DNA of 64,000 nt from NCBI RefSeq assembly GCF_001262505.1, contig NZ_KQ410728.1:278744-342743 (forward strand), written 5' to 3'. Of this stretch, positions 45,899 to 55,206 are shown piece by piece. The notes beneath the pieces were generated by a model. That model worked only from the letters and a program-made list of their open reading frames with translations. It was not told the origin of the DNA and searched no databases. Origin of the DNA: Shinella sp. SUS2 (GTDB lineage: Bacteria; Pseudomonadota; Alphaproteobacteria; Rhizobiales; Rhizobiaceae). Each line of letters begins with the position of its first letter. Within the stretch, counting starts at the first letter, position 1. The position numbers and the translations under genes were made by a program.

Positions 45899-46726
45899 CT
45901 ACTTGCATTCCTGCTGCTTGAACATCTCCAGCTTGGCAAGCTTCCCGCTCAACACGAACTCGCCGTAGTCCATGGTGAGATCGCGGGTGATTCCATTCTC
46001 GTAGAGCTTGAAGGACATGCGGTAGACCGGCAACGCATCGCCTTCGCTCGTGTCGTTGTAGTAGGCGATGGAGACCGGCCAGAAGGCCTCCTTGGAGAAG
46101 GAACCGGCCTTGTCGGCGTCCGGATCACCCGCCTTGGGCTTTTCCTTCTTGCCGACGACGGCGGTCGTCATCAGCGTCTTGTCGCCCGCATCCGAGCCAT
46201 CGAAGAGGCGCGCTTCGAAGAAACGCTCGCCCTTCTTGGCCCGATCGATGACGTCGAGCATGTGCTCGGTCGGGAAGCGGCTTGCGGCAAGCTCCACCTG
46301 TCTCGTGTCCGGCGCAGTCAGATCGACGCTGACGCCCTTCTTGTCCTCGCGCGCCGTGCCGCGCACCTCCTTGTCCAGCTTCTCGTCGGTGAAGGAGCGG
46401 GTGAGGAAGCGGAAGCTGCCGGTCTTCAGGTCCTCGTAGGTCGTCGTCTGCTGGTCCGTGAGGCGCGTCTCCTCGCCGGTATTGACCTGCGTGACGAAGC
46501 GGAAGCTGACCGTATAGCCGTCGCACGGACTGCCGTTGAACTCATAGACCATGCGGCCATACATGCCGGCGATGCCGGAGCGCTCGGTCGCATCCTTCAG
46601 TTTGAGGTCATAGACGGCGCGGTGCGGCGCAAGCCCGGTCGCCGGCGTGGCAAAGGCGCTCGAGACGCCGCTGCCGGCGAAGCATGCCCCGGCCGTCAGG
46701 GCCGCGACAAAGGCTGAACGAAACAT
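45899..46726 (-). CDS. eipB: Cell envelope integrity protein EipB family (DUF1849)
   Basis: 275 residues from the ATG at 46726, which has AGGAGG 6 nt upstream. Signal peptide about 1-27 (FAATLTAG-type core ending SSAFA), mature periplasmic beta-spiral protein: LAPHRAVYDLKLKDATERSGIAGMYGRMVYEF and a C-terminal LTMDYGEFVLSGKLAKLEMF. Cys68 in NGSPCDGYTV and Cys274 in QQECK correspond in position to the disulfide pair known from Brucella EipB, where the protein is needed for envelope integrity. It is alone on its strand and divergent from the ridA-like gene. Confidence 0.9.
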   Translation of the reverse strand: MFRSAFVAALTAGACFAGSGVSSAFATPATGLAPHRAVYDLKLKDATERSGIAGMYGRMVYEFNGSPCDGYTVSFRFVTQVNTGEETRLTDQQTTTYEDLKTGSFRFLTRSFTDEKLDKEVRGTAREDKKGVSVDLTAPDTRQVELAASRFPTEHMLDVIDRAKKGERFFEARLFDGSDAGDKTLMTTAVVGKKEKPKAGDPDADKAGSFSKEAFWPVSIAYYNDTSEGDALPVYRMSFKLYENGITRDLTMDYGEFVLSGKLAKLEMFKQQECK

Positions 46727-46905
46727 CCGTTTCCTCCTGTTGAAGTCGGTCGCGATGTTATATGAACTCTTCCGGCAAAAGCGAGGCAATATCCACCTCT
46801 TGCCAACTTCATTTCCTCCATTGCGACGATCTGCGCCGCAATGCCCCTCACAGCCGCCACCAGCCGATCCTATCTATGGACCGGCGACAAGAAACGGAGA
46901 CCGGA

Positions 46906-47370
46906 ATGTCCGCTGAAATCGAAAACCGCGTCAAGGAACTGGGCTACGACATTCCCGTGGCGGCAGCACCGGCCGCCAACTACGTGCCCTTCGTCATCAG
47001 CGGCAACGTGCTCCACATTTCCGGCCAGCTGCCGATGCTGGACGGCAAGCTCGCCGTCACCGGACATCTCGGCCGGAACGTTGATGTCGCCGGCGGCCAG
47101 AAGGCAGCGGAACTGTGCGCACTCGGCCTTCTCGCCCAGGCCAAGGCCGCCCTCGGGGACCTCTCGCGCATCAAGCGCATCATCAAGATCAACGGCTTCG
47201 TCGCCTCCGCGCCGGATTTCGTCGAGCAGCACCTCGTCATCAACGGCGCATCGAACTTCCTCGTCGCAGCTCTTGGCGATGCCGGCAAACATGCCCGCGC
47301 CGCCGTCGGCATGGCGGCACTTCCCCTCAATGCGGCCGTCGAGATCGACGCCATCATGGAAATCGCCTGA
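46906..47370 (+). CDS. RidA family protein (reactive imine deaminase-like)
   Basis: 154 residues from the ATG at 46906 (GGAG 6 nt upstream; the upstream frame extension is not coding-like). YjgF/YER057c/UK114 fold: FVISGNVLHISGQLPMLDGKL, LGDLSRIKRIIKINGFVASAP, and HARAAVGMAALPLNAAVEIDAIMEIA. The arginine before AVGMAALP matches the catalytic Arg of RidA, so deamination of reactive enamines/imines is plausible. This longer subfamily is common in rhizobia. Its stop shares a base with the next start (TGATG). Confidence 0.9.
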   Translation: MSAEIENRVKELGYDIPVAAAPAANYVPFVISGNVLHISGQLPMLDGKLAVTGHLGRNVDVAGGQKAAELCALGLLAQAKAALGDLSRIKRIIKINGFVASAPDFVEQHLVINGASNFLVAALGDAGKHARAAVGMAALPLNAAVEIDAIMEIA

Positions 47371-48095
47371 TGCAGAAATTCCCCTGGCTGACCGAGCGGC
47401 CGATTGCCCATCGCGGCTATCACGATCTCAACCGCAAGGTCTGGGAAAACACGCTTTCTGCCTTCGCGCGCGCGGCCGATGCCGGCTTCGCCATCGAATG
47501 CGACCTGCAATATGCCGCCGATGCCGTACCCGTCGTCTTCCATGACGACGACCTGAAGCGGCTGTGCGGCATCGAGGGGGACGTGCGCCAGCGCACCGCC
47601 GCCGAACTCGGCCTGCTGAAGGTCGGCGGCACGGAAGACGGCGTGCCGACGCTGCGCCGGCTGCTCGACCTCGTGGAGGGCCGTGTGCCGCTCGTCCTGG
47701 AGCTGAAGGGACGCGAAGGTGACGATGACGGTTTCGCAATGGCCGTGCTCGACACGATCGAAGACTATGACGGGCCCGTCGCGCTGATGAGCTTCGATCA
47801 CTGGCTTTTGAAGGATTTGACGGCGATCGGCACCAGCCGCCCCGTCGGCCTGACGGCGGAAGGCGCCCGGCCGGAGAATTTCGCCGTGCATGAGGAAGCC
47901 ATGCAGCTCGGGCTCGATTTCATCTCCTACCACTACGGCCACCTGCCGAACGCCTTCATCAGCCGGCAGCGCGACCTCGGCCGGCAGGTCATCACCTGGA
48001 CGGTGCGCGACGACGAAGCGCGCACGATTACGGCACTCAACGCGGACCAGATGACCTTCGAGGGTTTCGATCCGCGCGAGGCCTTGACGGCATAG
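47370..48095 (+). CDS. Glycerophosphodiester phosphodiesterase (GDPD family)
   Basis: 241 residues from the ATG at 47370, overlapping the ridA-like stop by one base. Cleaves glycerophosphodiesters to glycerol-3-P and alcohol, using a metal-bound TIM barrel. Conserved sites: H14-R15-G16 (PIAHRGYHD), ENTLSAF (26-32), E43 and D45 in IECDLQ, and H58 in VVFHDDDLKR. No signal peptide, so cytoplasmic. Two bases after the stop the next gene begins. Confidence 0.92.
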   Translation: MQKFPWLTERPIAHRGYHDLNRKVWENTLSAFARAADAGFAIECDLQYAADAVPVVFHDDDLKRLCGIEGDVRQRTAAELGLLKVGGTEDGVPTLRRLLDLVEGRVPLVLELKGREGDDDGFAMAVLDTIEDYDGPVALMSFDHWLLKDLTAIGTSRPVGLTAEGARPENFAVHEEAMQLGLDFISYHYGHLPNAFISRQRDLGRQVITWTVRDDEARTITALNADQMTFEGFDPREALTA

Positions 48096-48096
48096 G

Positions 48097-49290
<1,194 letters not shown>

Positions 49291-49307
49291 GCACATCGGA
49301 GACGAGC

Positions 49308-49733
49308 ATGACCGCCTACGACACGAACAACATCTTCGCAAAGATCCTGCGCGGCGAGATCCCCTCGCATCGCGTCTACGAGGATGACGACGCCGTCGCC
49401 TTCATGGATGTGATGCCGCAGGCAAACGGGCATACGCTCGTCATTCCCAAGACGCCGTCGCGTAACATCCTCGACGCGGCCCCCCAGACGCTGTCGCGCC
49501 TGCTGCCGGTGGTGCAGAAGGTGGCGGCCGCCGCCAAGGAGGCTTTCGAGGCTGATGGCGTCACCGTCATGCAGTTCAACGAACCGGCCGCCGGCCAGAC
49601 CGTCTACCACCTGCATTTCCATGTCATCCCGCGCGTCGAGGGCCTGCCGCTGAAGCCGCATTCCGGCACGATGGAAGACCAGAGCGTGCTTGCCGCCAAT
49701 GCGGAAAAGCTGCGCAGGGCATTGGCGCGGTAA
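49308..49733 (+). CDS. HIT family protein (nucleotide hydrolase, Hint-like)
   Basis: 141 residues, full-length histidine-triad protein. Start NIFAKILRGEIPSHRVYEDDDAVAFMDVMPQANGH is typical of HINT purine-nucleoside phosphoramidases. The triad is H101-L-H103-F-H105 (TVYHLHFHVIPR). Probably hydrolyses AMP-lysine-like phosphoramidates or dinucleotide by-products. Last gene of the ridA-like run, with GGAGACG before the ATG and 17 bp from the previous stop. Confidence 0.93.
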   Translation: MTAYDTNNIFAKILRGEIPSHRVYEDDDAVAFMDVMPQANGHTLVIPKTPSRNILDAAPQTLSRLLPVVQKVAAAAKEAFEADGVTVMQFNEPAAGQTVYHLHFHVIPRVEGLPLKPHSGTMEDQSVLAANAEKLRRALAR

Positions 49734-49782
49734 GAAACACCACGAAAGCTGGAGACGGAGCGCGCGGACGGCGCGCTCCGTT

Positions 49783-50127
49783 TCAAACGCCGAGCAGCGC
49801 CAGCCCTGCGGCAAGGAAAGCGATGGCCGCGGCGATGCCGGCGATCTGCCTGAATCGGCCGCCGAAGAAGAAGCAGAGACCGCCGAACACGACAGCCCCG
49901 AGGCGCAGCCAGAGAGGCGAAGCCTCCAGCGTGCCGGTCGGGAAGAAGATCAGCTTGGCGATGACCGCCGCCACCAGCGCCGTCGCCACCGCCCTCACCC
50001 AGTTCAGGACCTCGGACCGCTCATCGATGCGATTGCCGGCGATGACACCCGCCCAGCGCCAGAGGTCCGTCGCCAGCCAGCCGGCAACGGCGATGTAGAT
50101 ATAAGGCCAAAGACCATCGAAACTCAT
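49783..50127 (-). CDS. azlD: AzlD family branched-chain amino acid exporter small subunit
   Basis: 114 residues from the ATG at 50127, which overlaps the azlC stop (ATGA). Small membrane protein with four hydrophobic segments (WPYIYIAVAGWLATDLWRW, AVATALVAAVIAKLIFF, WLRLGAVVFGGLCFFFGG, IAGIAAAIAFLAAGLALLG). With AzlC it forms an exporter family whose founding member affects azaleucine and leucine export in Bacillus. Convergent with the HIT gene (49-bp gap). Confidence 0.87.
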   Translation of the reverse strand: MSFDGLWPYIYIAVAGWLATDLWRWAGVIAGNRIDERSEVLNWVRAVATALVAAVIAKLIFFPTGTLEASPLWLRLGAVVFGGLCFFFGGRFRQIAGIAAAIAFLAAGLALLGV

Positions 50128-50858
50128 CGCGCGGCCTCCCGGCGGCGCAGCGCCCTTTCGCCCCACCAGGCCGCGGTCCCCCCGATGACGCCGGTCAGGA
50201 GGATATCATATTCCGGCGCGACGACCGCGAAGACGTAACCGAGCGCCAGGCCGATGCCGAGTGCCCAGTAGATCACCCGGTGACGCGCTGAAATCCAGAT
50301 CGAGGTCAGAAAGTAGACCGGCGTCAGGAAGAAGAGACAGCCGGAAACGATCGGCGGAAATTCCGAGACCGCACCATAGACGAGACCGACGAGCACGATA
50401 TTGGTGAGCGTCAATGTTACGCCAAAGCCGGCGAAGAAGGCGACGCGGCCCCCACGCGGCACGTCCCTTACCTTCTCCATCGCAAAGACCCAGGCGGTGA
50501 TGGCGACGAAATGCGAGATGATCAGCAACAGCCAGGTCGGCGTGCGGCTGGTGCGGATTTCCGGAATGAGCGCCGCCACCATCGGCATCATCCGCACCGA
50601 CGAAAGCGTCACCGCGAGAAAGGCCGTGGCGATATGCGCACCCGACAGCATGGAGCCGACGAGAATCACTTTTGCCGGCAGCGCCCAGACCATGCCGGTC
50701 ATGAACATCACCTGGTCGACCGGGATCTTCGCTTCCGCGGTAAAAGCCGCGAAACCGACGAAGGACAGCATCAGGATGATTGCCGGCAGGCTGAAGATGC
50801 CGCGCATGCCGAGGAGGAACCAGTGGATTTGGGATTGGGGTTCGGGCGGGGCGGTCAT
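50124..50858 (-). CDS. azlC: AzlC family branched-chain amino acid exporter
   Basis: 244 residues with seven or eight hydrophobic segments. Family stretches: GMRGIFSLPAIILMLSFVGFAAFTAEAKI, FMTGMVWALPAKVILVGSM, SSVRMMPMVAALIPEIRTSRTP (the conserved R-x-x-M/L-P motif) and CLFFLTPVYFLTSIW. Pairs with azlD downstream by a 4-bp overlap. No Lrp-type regulator gene is adjacent. Confidence 0.9.
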   Translation of the reverse strand: MTAPPEPQSQIHWFLLGMRGIFSLPAIILMLSFVGFAAFTAEAKIPVDQVMFMTGMVWALPAKVILVGSMLSGAHIATAFLAVTLSSVRMMPMVAALIPEIRTSRTPTWLLLIISHFVAITAWVFAMEKVRDVPRGGRVAFFAGFGVTLTLTNIVLVGLVYGAVSEFPPIVSGCLFFLTPVYFLTSIWISARHRVIYWALGIGLALGYVFAVVAPEYDILLTGVIGGTAAWWGERALRRREAAR

Positions 50859-50938
50859 TCAATTCTCTTGTAGCAAAGCAAGGCCGTACGGATTTTTGTC
50901 CCGGCCCCATGAGTTGGCAAGCTCACTTCGCCCACTGC

Positions 50939-51017
50939 TGTCATCTCTGGCCTCCGACCCGAGGATCCACACCCGCCCCGTAGCGCTGGATGATCGGGGC
51001 AAGCCCGACCATGGCGG
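50939..51017. repeat. Decayed copy of the rhizobial palindromic repeat
   Basis: Left arm with CCGACCCGAGGATCCAC and right arm with CGGGGCAAGCCCGACCATGG align to the two arms of the element at 15187-15275, but with many more substitutions. It sits between azlC and the clpA terminator. Confidence 0.6.
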
Positions 51018-51068
51018 AGGAAGGGTTTGCGGCGGAGCGACGGTTTGCGCCACGTCCTCAACAATATA

Positions 51069-51092
51069 GGCCGGGCAGTCGCCTGCCCGGCC
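51069..51092 (-). terminator. clpA terminator hairpin
   Basis: GGCCGGGCAG (51069-51078), loop TCGC, CTGCCCGGCC (51083-51092), 20-43 bp after the clpA stop. The tail on the minus strand is TATATTG, a weak U-tract. Confidence 0.65.
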
Positions 51093-51111
51093 CATTCGTT
51101 TCATCAAACCG

Positions 51112-53622
51112 TTATTTCTTGCGCGGCACCTTCGGAACGGCGCCGGACGACTTGCGCGGCGGCTCGTCCTTCGGTTCCTCTGCCTTGGCCTCCACCACCT
51201 TCTTCGAAGAGCGAGCCTTGGCGGGCGCGGCCTCCGCGGCGACGGTTTCCTTGGGCTTGCGGGGCTTGGCCTTCTTGGCGGCAGCCTCCTCGACCTCGGC
51301 CTTTGGCTTGATCCGCGCCGTCTCCGGCACGGCGTCGAGAATCAGGCCCTTCGAGCCGTCTTCCTTCACACCGACGGAGACGCGCACGACGCCGCCCTTC
51401 TTGAGCTTGCCGAAGAGGATTTCGTCGGCCAGCTTCTTCTTGATGTTCTCCTGGATGACACGCGCCAACGGACGGGCACCCATCTTCTCGTCGTAGCCCT
51501 TCTCGGCCAGCCAGGCGATTGCCTCCTGCTGGAGATCGAAGGTGACGTTGCGCTCGGCAAGCTGGGTTTCCAGCTGCATGACGAACTTCTGCACGACCTG
51601 ATGGATGACCGGCGTCGGCAGCGAGCCGAACGGGATGATCGCATCGAGACGGTTGCGGAATTCCGGCGTGAACAGGCGGTTGATCGCCTCCATGTCCTCG
51701 CCCTCGCGCTTCGACGAGCCGAAGCCAATGGCGGCCTTGGCCATGTCGGACGCGCCCGCATTGGTCGTCATGATCAGGATAACGTTGCGGAAGTCGATCT
51801 TCTTGCCGTTATGGTCGGTCAGCGAGCCGTGATCCATGACCTGCAACAGGATGTTGTAGAGGTCCGGATGCGCCTTCTCGATCTCGTCGAGCAGCAGCAC
51901 GCAATGCGGATGCTGATCGACGCCATCGGTCAGGAGACCGCCCTGGTCGAAGCCGACATAGCCGGGAGGTGCACCGAGCAGACGCGAGACCGTGTGCCGC
52001 TCCATGTATTCCGACATGTCGAAGCGCAGGAGTTCCACGCCGAGCGACGATGCGAGCTGCTTGGCGACTTCCGTCTTGCCGACGCCGGTGGGGCCGGAGA
52101 AGAGGTAGCAGCCGATCGGCTTGTTCGGCTCGCGCAGGCCCGCGCGGGCAAGCTTGATCGCCGACGACAGCGCCTCGATCGCAAGGTCCTGGCCGTAGAC
52201 GACGGAGCGCAGCTCCTTGTCGAGGTTGGCAAGAACCTGCTCGTCGTCCTTCGACACCGTCTTTGCCGGAATGCGGGCCATGGTGGCGATCGTCGCCTCG
52301 ATCTCCTTCTCGGTGATCAGCTTGCGGCGCTTCCCCACGGGCAGCAGCATCTGGGCCGCACCGGTCTCGTCGATCACGTCGATCGCCTTGTCCGGCAGCT
52401 TGCGGTCGTTGATGTAGCGCGCCGACAGTTCCACCGCCGTCTTGATCGCCTCGTTGGAGTATTTCAGCTTGTGATACTCCTCGAAATAGGGCTTCAGACC
52501 CTTCATGATCTCGATCGTGTCATCGATGGTCGGCTCGTTGACGTCGATCTTCTGGAACCGGCGGACAAGCGCCCGGTCCTTCTCGAAGAACTGGCGGTAC
52601 TCCTTGTAGGTCGTCGAGCCGATGCAGCGGATCGCACCGGACGACAGCGCCGGCTTCAGGAGGTTCGAGGCGTCCATCGCCCCGCCGGAGGTTGCGCCGG
52701 CGCCGATCACCGTATGGATCTCGTCGATGAACAACACAGCGCCCGGATAGTCTTCGAGCTCCTTGACGACCTGCTTCAGCCGTTCTTCGAAATCGCCGCG
52801 ATAGCGCGTTCCGGCGAGCAGCGTGCCCATGTCGAGCGAGAAAATCGTCGCGTCAGCGAGCGCTTCCGGCACTTTGCCCTCGACGATGCGCTTGGCGAGG
52901 CCCTCGGCGATAGCGGTCTTGCCGACGCCGGGATCGCCCACATAGAGCGGGTTGTTCTTGGATCGGCGGCACAGGACCTGGATCGTCCGGTTGACCTCGG
53001 CATGACGGCCGATCAAGGGGTCGATCTTGCCGTTCTTGGCCTTCTCGTTGAGATTGACGCAATAGGCCGTCAGGGCGTCCTGCTTCTTGGCAGGCTCTTC
53101 CTGCTCGCTGGCGCCGCGGGTCTGCTTCTGTTCGTTCTCGCTCTCATCCGCGCCGCGCACCTTTCGCTCCTCGGTCGAACCGGGGCGCTTTCCGATGCCA
53201 TGCGAGATGAAGTTGACGGCATCGTAGCGTGTCATCTCCTGCTCCTGCAGGAAATAAGCGGCATGACTCTCGCGCTCGGCGAAGATCGCGACGAGCACGT
53301 TGGCGCCGGTCACTTCTTCGCGACCGGACGACTGGACATGGATCACCGCACGCTGGATGACGCGCTGGAAGCCGGAGGTCGGCTTGGAGTCTTCTTCGTA
53401 GCCCGTCACCAGATTGGCGAGGTCATGGTCGACATAGTCGGTGACGGTCTTGCGCAATACGTCGAGATTGACGTTGCAGGCCCCCATCACGGCCGCCGCG
53501 TCGGCGTCGTCGATAAGGGCCAGCAGGAGGTGCTCGAGCGTCGCATATTCGTGGTGGCGCTCGTTCGCGTAGGTCAGTGCCTGGTGGAGCGCCTTTTCAA
53601 GGCTTGCAGAAAATGTTGGCAC
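51112..53622 (-). CDS. clpA: ATP-dependent Clp protease ATP-binding subunit ClpA
   Basis: 836 residues, from a GTG start at 53622 with GAGG 7 nt upstream. Unfoldase that feeds substrates to ClpP. N-domain (about 1-145, FSASLEKALHQALTYANERHHEYATLEHLL), first AAA+ module with Walker A GDPGVGKTAIAEG near residue 228, second with GPTGVGKTEVAKQ near 510, then the ClpP-binding loop region and sensor II. The last about 65 residues are a Lys/Pro/Ala-rich tail (KKAKPRKPKETVAAEAAPAK), making it longer than E. coli ClpA (758). 9 bp after clpS. Confidence 0.97.
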   Translation of the reverse strand: MPTFSASLEKALHQALTYANERHHEYATLEHLLLALIDDADAAAVMGACNVNLDVLRKTVTDYVDHDLANLVTGYEEDSKPTSGFQRVIQRAVIHVQSSGREEVTGANVLVAIFAERESHAAYFLQEQEMTRYDAVNFISHGIGKRPGSTEERKVRGADESENEQKQTRGASEQEEPAKKQDALTAYCVNLNEKAKNGKIDPLIGRHAEVNRTIQVLCRRSKNNPLYVGDPGVGKTAIAEGLAKRIVEGKVPEALADATIFSLDMGTLLAGTRYRGDFEERLKQVVKELEDYPGAVLFIDEIHTVIGAGATSGGAMDASNLLKPALSSGAIRCIGSTTYKEYRQFFEKDRALVRRFQKIDVNEPTIDDTIEIMKGLKPYFEEYHKLKYSNEAIKTAVELSARYINDRKLPDKAIDVIDETGAAQMLLPVGKRRKLITEKEIEATIATMARIPAKTVSKDDEQVLANLDKELRSVVYGQDLAIEALSSAIKLARAGLREPNKPIGCYLFSGPTGVGKTEVAKQLASSLGVELLRFDMSEYMERHTVSRLLGAPPGYVGFDQGGLLTDGVDQHPHCVLLLDEIEKAHPDLYNILLQVMDHGSLTDHNGKKIDFRNVILIMTTNAGASDMAKAAIGFGSSKREGEDMEAINRLFTPEFRNRLDAIIPFGSLPTPVIHQVVQKFVMQLETQLAERNVTFDLQQEAIAWLAEKGYDEKMGARPLARVIQENIKKKLADEILFGKLKKGGVVRVSVGVKEDGSKGLILDAVPETARIKPKAEVEEAAAKKAKPRKPKETVAAEAAPAKARSSKKVVEAKAEEPKDEPPRKSSGAVPKVPRKK

Positions 53623-53631
53623 GTTCGTTCC

Positions 53632-53994
53632 TCATTTCTTTTCCATGACACATTGCAGCGGATGCTGGTGCTGGCGGGAGAAATCCATCACCTGTGTCAC
53701 TTTGGTTTCGGCAACCTCGTAGGTGAACACGCCGCACTCGCCTACGCCATGATTGTGCACATGCAGCATGATCCGCGTCGCCGCTTCGCGGTCCTTCTGG
53801 AAGAAACGTTCCAGAATGTGGATCACAAACTCCATGGGCGTATAATCATCATTGAGAAGCAGGACGCGGTACAGGCTCGGCTTCTTCGTCTTAGGTTTCG
53901 TGCGGGTAATGACGGAGGTGCTGCGACCGGGAGTGTCGCCGCCGCCTTCCCCATCCTGCATTCGAACCCGTCTCACATCCATTTTCGTGTTCAT
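53632..53994 (-). CDS. clpS: ATP-dependent Clp protease adapter ClpS
   Basis: 120 residues from the ATG at 53994. Delivers N-end-rule substrates to ClpAP. The core [26 protein letters not shown] contains the conserved N-degron pocket (NDDYTPM), followed by [27 protein letters not shown]. The N-terminal about 35 residues are variable and unstructured. Cotranscribed with clpA. Confidence 0.97.
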   Translation of the reverse strand: MNTKMDVRRVRMQDGEGGGDTPGRSTSVITRTKPKTKKPSLYRVLLLNDDYTPMEFVIHILERFFQKDREAATRIMLHVHNHGVGECGVFTYEVAETKVTQVMDFSRQHQHPLQCVMEKK

Positions 53995-54104
53995 TCCCTT
54001 GACTGTGACCCGGACCGCGGGCCCTTCATGCGGTCGCTTTGCCTGTGGCGCACCGCTTGTCCGAGGTTGCCTTCTGGAGCTGTTATCTAATGTCTCGGCC
54101 CACG

Positions 54105-54132
54105 ATTGTAAGACCCCCGCTTCGCACTGCAA
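54105..54132 (-). promoter_or_regulatory. Probable clpS-clpA promoter
   Basis: On the minus strand: TTGCAG (54132-54127), 16-bp spacer, TACAAT (54110-54105). The -10 is one base from the consensus TATAAT. Predicted 5' leader of about 100 nt before the clpS ATG. Confidence 0.55.
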
Positions 54133-54213
54133 TCATAATCGCGGGTCATCCGAAGGAAATAGCGAAATTTGCCGCCGCCGCGTCAGCCTCGCGCAATCCC
54201 CGGAACGCGCAAA

Positions 54214-54241
54214 GGCCGGCTGCGGTTGCCCGCAGCCGGCC
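54214..54241 (-). terminator. Phasin gene terminator
   Basis: GGCCGGCTGCGG (54214-54225), loop TTGC, CCGCAGCCGGCC (54230-54241): perfect 12-bp GC-rich stem, with TTTGCGC after it on the minus strand, 37-64 bp beyond the phasin stop. Confidence 0.75.
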
Positions 54242-54277
54242 GATGAACGCTATACGCGTACGCAGTACTTGGAAAAA

Positions 54278-54631
54278 TCAGGCGGCGACGGCAGCCTTGG
54301 CAGCGGCAGTCGCCTTGGCGACCGGTGCTTCGTAGGGCTTGTAGGCGCCCTTGGCGAGATCGGCATACATTTCGCTGAGCTTGGTGGCTTCGGCGACGAA
54401 ACCTTCATAGGAGGACTTCACGAAGGCCGTCTGCAGTTCGAGAGCAGCTTCGACGCTCTTGACGCCCGAGAGCTTTTCGAAGTGAGCCACGCCGTTCTCG
54501 AAGGACTTCTTCGAATAGTCGGCGGTCTCGGTGGCGATCGCCTGCCAGCTCTGGGCAGCAGTGGTGTAGCTCTTGACGAACGTGTCCACGGCTTCCTTGC
54601 CCTTCTTGTTTGCCTCGTCGAAATTGAACAT
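54278..54631 (-). CDS. Phasin family protein
   Basis: 117 residues from the ATG at 54631 (GGAG 6 nt upstream). Coats polyhydroxybutyrate granules or acts more generally as a granule-associated chaperone. All-alpha Phasin_2 pattern: MFNFDEANKKGKEAVDTFVKSY, WQAIATETADYSKKSFENGVAHFEKL, SVEAALELQTAFVKSSYEGFVAEATKLSEMY, and an Ala/Lys-rich tail (APVAKATAAAKAAVAA). Its promoter contains paired TGCAATGCA-type sites, fitting control by a PHB-responsive repressor. No other PHB gene is in the window. Confidence 0.92.
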   Translation of the reverse strand: MFNFDEANKKGKEAVDTFVKSYTTAAQSWQAIATETADYSKKSFENGVAHFEKLSGVKSVEAALELQTAFVKSSYEGFVAEATKLSEMYADLAKGAYKPYEAPVAKATAAAKAAVAA

Positions 54632-54666
54632 CGAAGTCTCCTTTGGATCCCGGTGGTATGGTCCGA

Positions 54667-54695
54667 AATCTATATGCAATGCACAAAAAAGTCAA
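54667..54695 (-). promoter_or_regulatory. Phasin gene core promoter
   Basis: On the minus strand: TTGACT (54695-54690), 17-bp spacer, TAGATT (54672-54667), 36 bp upstream of the ATG. The -35 is near consensus. One TGCAATGCA site lies within the spacer. Confidence 0.6.
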
Positions 54696-54713
54696 CAAAG
54701 ATGCTGCATTGCA
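54675..54713. promoter_or_regulatory. Paired operator candidate of the phasin gene (PhaR-like sites)
   Basis: TGCAATGCA at 54675-54683 and its exact reverse complement TGCATTGCA at 54705-54713, 30 bp centre to centre, about three DNA turns. A further TTTTGCAA lies at 54717-54724. PhaR/PhbR-type PHB sensors of alphaproteobacteria bind TGC...GCA-type sites, so this is a natural candidate. Confidence 0.5.
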
Positions 54714-54798
54714 ATATTTTGCAACCAAAGCAAGAGCTTGCGCAATAGGTATGATTATTGGACCTGACAAAAGCCGATTTGTCGCAAAAGAATAACAA

Positions 54799-54828
54799 AA
54801 GGCCCGGCGCCAAGGGCAGCCGGGCCTT
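54799..54828 (-). terminator. Terminator of the DUF3126 gene
   Basis: AAGGCCCGGC (54799-54808), 10-nt loop, GCCGGGCCTT (54819-54828). On the minus strand the stem is followed by TTGTTATTCTTTT, a good U-tract. Confidence 0.8.
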
Positions 54829-54850
54829 AAACCTTGCGAATACCGATCGA

Positions 54851-55054
54851 TCAGAGGTCGATGTCGAGGATCGCCATGGAGAAGTTGTAGGACAGTTCGC
54901 CGTCCTCGTCGTCGCGGAAGATGACGCCCAGGAACTCGTCGCCGAGATAGACTTCCGCAGACTCATCCTTGCGCGGACGGGCCTTGATGACAATCTCCTT
55001 GTTGAGATTGCGCTTGAAGTAGGCCTCGAGTTTCCTGATTTCTTCCGGCTTCAC
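54851..55054 (-). CDS. DUF3126 family protein
   Basis: 67 residues from a GTG start at 55054 (GGAG 7 nt upstream). Small cytoplasmic alpha/beta protein: KPEEIRKLEAYFKRNLNKEIVIKARPRKDESAEVY and LGVIFRDDEDGELSYNFSMAILDIDL cover the whole family domain. Function unknown. It follows cysE on the same strand (152-bp gap), a neighbourhood that recurs in Rhizobiales as I recall, and has its own strong terminator. Confidence 0.92.
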   Translation of the reverse strand: MKPEEIRKLEAYFKRNLNKEIVIKARPRKDESAEVYLGDEFLGVIFRDDEDGELSYNFSMAILDIDL

Positions 55055-55206
55055 GATCTGTCTCCGTATCGGTTGATTTGCCGCGCTTCTCGCACCTGCC
55101 TCCGGCCCTGTAAACCCTCGAATTCCCCGAGAAAGCGACTTTTCCCGCTTTGGAGCCCTTCGCGCAACGCCGGGTGCAGAACTGCGTTACGCCTTCGCTG
55201 GCATTG

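Noticed and set aside
54079..54277. tRNA or small RNA gene in the clpS/phasin gap
   Set aside because: No cloverleaf or T-loop sequence is visible. The structure seen is explained by the phasin terminator and the clpS promoter.
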